This document shows, in pieces, positions 63,842-64,000 of a stretch of 64,000 nucleotides of DNA; position 1 is the stretch's first letter; every line of letters starts with the position of its first letter. The DNA comes from Natronomonas salsuginis (GTDB lineage Archaea; Halobacteriota; Halobacteria; Halobacteriales; Haloarculaceae). The position numbers and the translations under genes were made by a program. The notes under the pieces are model-generated. The model was not told the DNA's origin. It searched no databases and saw only the letters and a list, made by a program, of their open reading frames with translations. The stretch covers positions 337,621 through 401,620 of the forward strand of contig NZ_QKNX01000003.1 of the NCBI RefSeq assembly GCF_005239135.1, in the 5' to 3' direction.

Positions 63842-64000
63842 GTACGCAATCATCCGATACCGATACCGAGACAGAGACGCAGAGTTTGACGCTGGTACAG
63901 GCGGTCCGCGACGGGCTGCGAAGCGAGATGGAACGCGACGAGGACGTGCTCGTTCTCGGCGAGGACGTCGGCAAGAACGGCGGCGTTTTCCGCGCCACCG
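63838..64000 (+). CDS. 2-oxoacid dehydrogenase E1 beta subunit (start only)
   Basis: The visible 54 codons read [20 protein letters not shown], then [31 protein letters not shown], the E1 beta N-terminal pattern. The gene is cut by the window end. It overlaps the E1 alpha stop by four bases and is translated with it. Confidence 0.9.
   Translation, partial: MSTQSSDTDTETETQSLTLVQAVRDGLRSEMERDEDVLVLGEDVGKNGGVFRAT

Noticed and set aside
1..64000. CRISPR arrays, insertion sequences, integrases, replication origin
   Set aside because: I saw no regularly spaced repeats, transposase or integrase motifs, or ORB-like repeats near an orc/cdc6 gene.

Overview
The window is chromosomal DNA from a halophilic archaeon (class Halobacteria). 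The evidence is GC-rich codon use, acidic proteins rich in Asp and Glu, archaeal TATA boxes 25-30 bases upstream of start codons (mostly leaderless genes), and archaeal or haloarchaeal families: PurO, PibD-type prepilin peptidase, the RPA/RPA-associated pair, Tfx, EndA, PriL, GMP synthase as a separate amidotransferase subunit, and many small haloarchaea-only proteins. I cannot assign a genus. I see no ribosomal RNA, CRISPR array, insertion sequence or replication origin. Two tRNA genes are present: Pro(TGG) and Gln(CTG), both on the minus strand.

Layout. 1-12.4 kb: a winged-helix membrane regulator, tRNA-Pro, a BofA-like protein, a zinc-finger DEAD/DEAH helicase, uvrB, an MFS carrier, a DrrAB-like ABC exporter, a flippase-like membrane protein and a GT2 glycosyltransferase. 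12.5-19.1 kb: a PLP aminotransferase, several haloarchaeal unknowns, a radical SAM protein, an AT-richer island (16.6-17.28 kb) with one small membrane protein and several hairpins, a TRAM protein, Tfx and an SDR. 19.2-25.4 kb: the RPA operon, prepilin peptidase, GMP synthase subunit A and a second ABC transporter. 25.6-40.7 kb: threonine deaminase, a GCS2 ligase, a fused FAD/Fe-S dehydrogenase, a PQQ-type beta-propeller protein, a DUF2298 membrane giant, an SDR, a Cu-type P-ATPase and ATP-dependent PEP carboxykinase. 40.8-46.98 kb: tRNA-Gln, a tandem HNH protein, purO, phosphoesterase, PhaB/FabG-type reductase, PHP protein and several very small genes, two of which are broken. 47-57 kb: alaS, an epimerase-like pair, alanine dehydrogenase, a decayed regulator, a TSUP permease, a NucS-like zinc-ribbon protein and endA. 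57-64 kb: trpS, a YgfZ-like protein, primase large subunit, and the start of the pyruvate/2-oxoacid dehydrogenase operon, cut by the window end.

How the genes fit together. Much of the window is core information processing (RPA, PriL, UvrB, AlaS, TrpS, EndA, Tfx, TRAM) and central metabolism (PEPCK, E1 alpha/beta, threonine and alanine catabolism, lactate-type oxidation, purine synthesis by PurO and GuaAA). Transcription units are short; overlaps of 1-4 bases couple the ABC pairs, RPA pair, epimerase/membrane pair and E1 alpha/beta.

The most unusual material is: three genes caught in decay (42459-42748 frameshift, 46628-46981 in-frame stop behind an intact promoter, 53172-53905 multiply broken regulator); a protein with a NucS-like DNA-binding domain and four zinc ribbons but no nuclease domain, next to endA and trpS; a tandem-HNH protein beside tRNA-Gln; the hairpin-rich island before the TRAM gene; and a 32-base palindromic repeat present twice near 60.5 kb. 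None of these proves a new system; they are the best leads.
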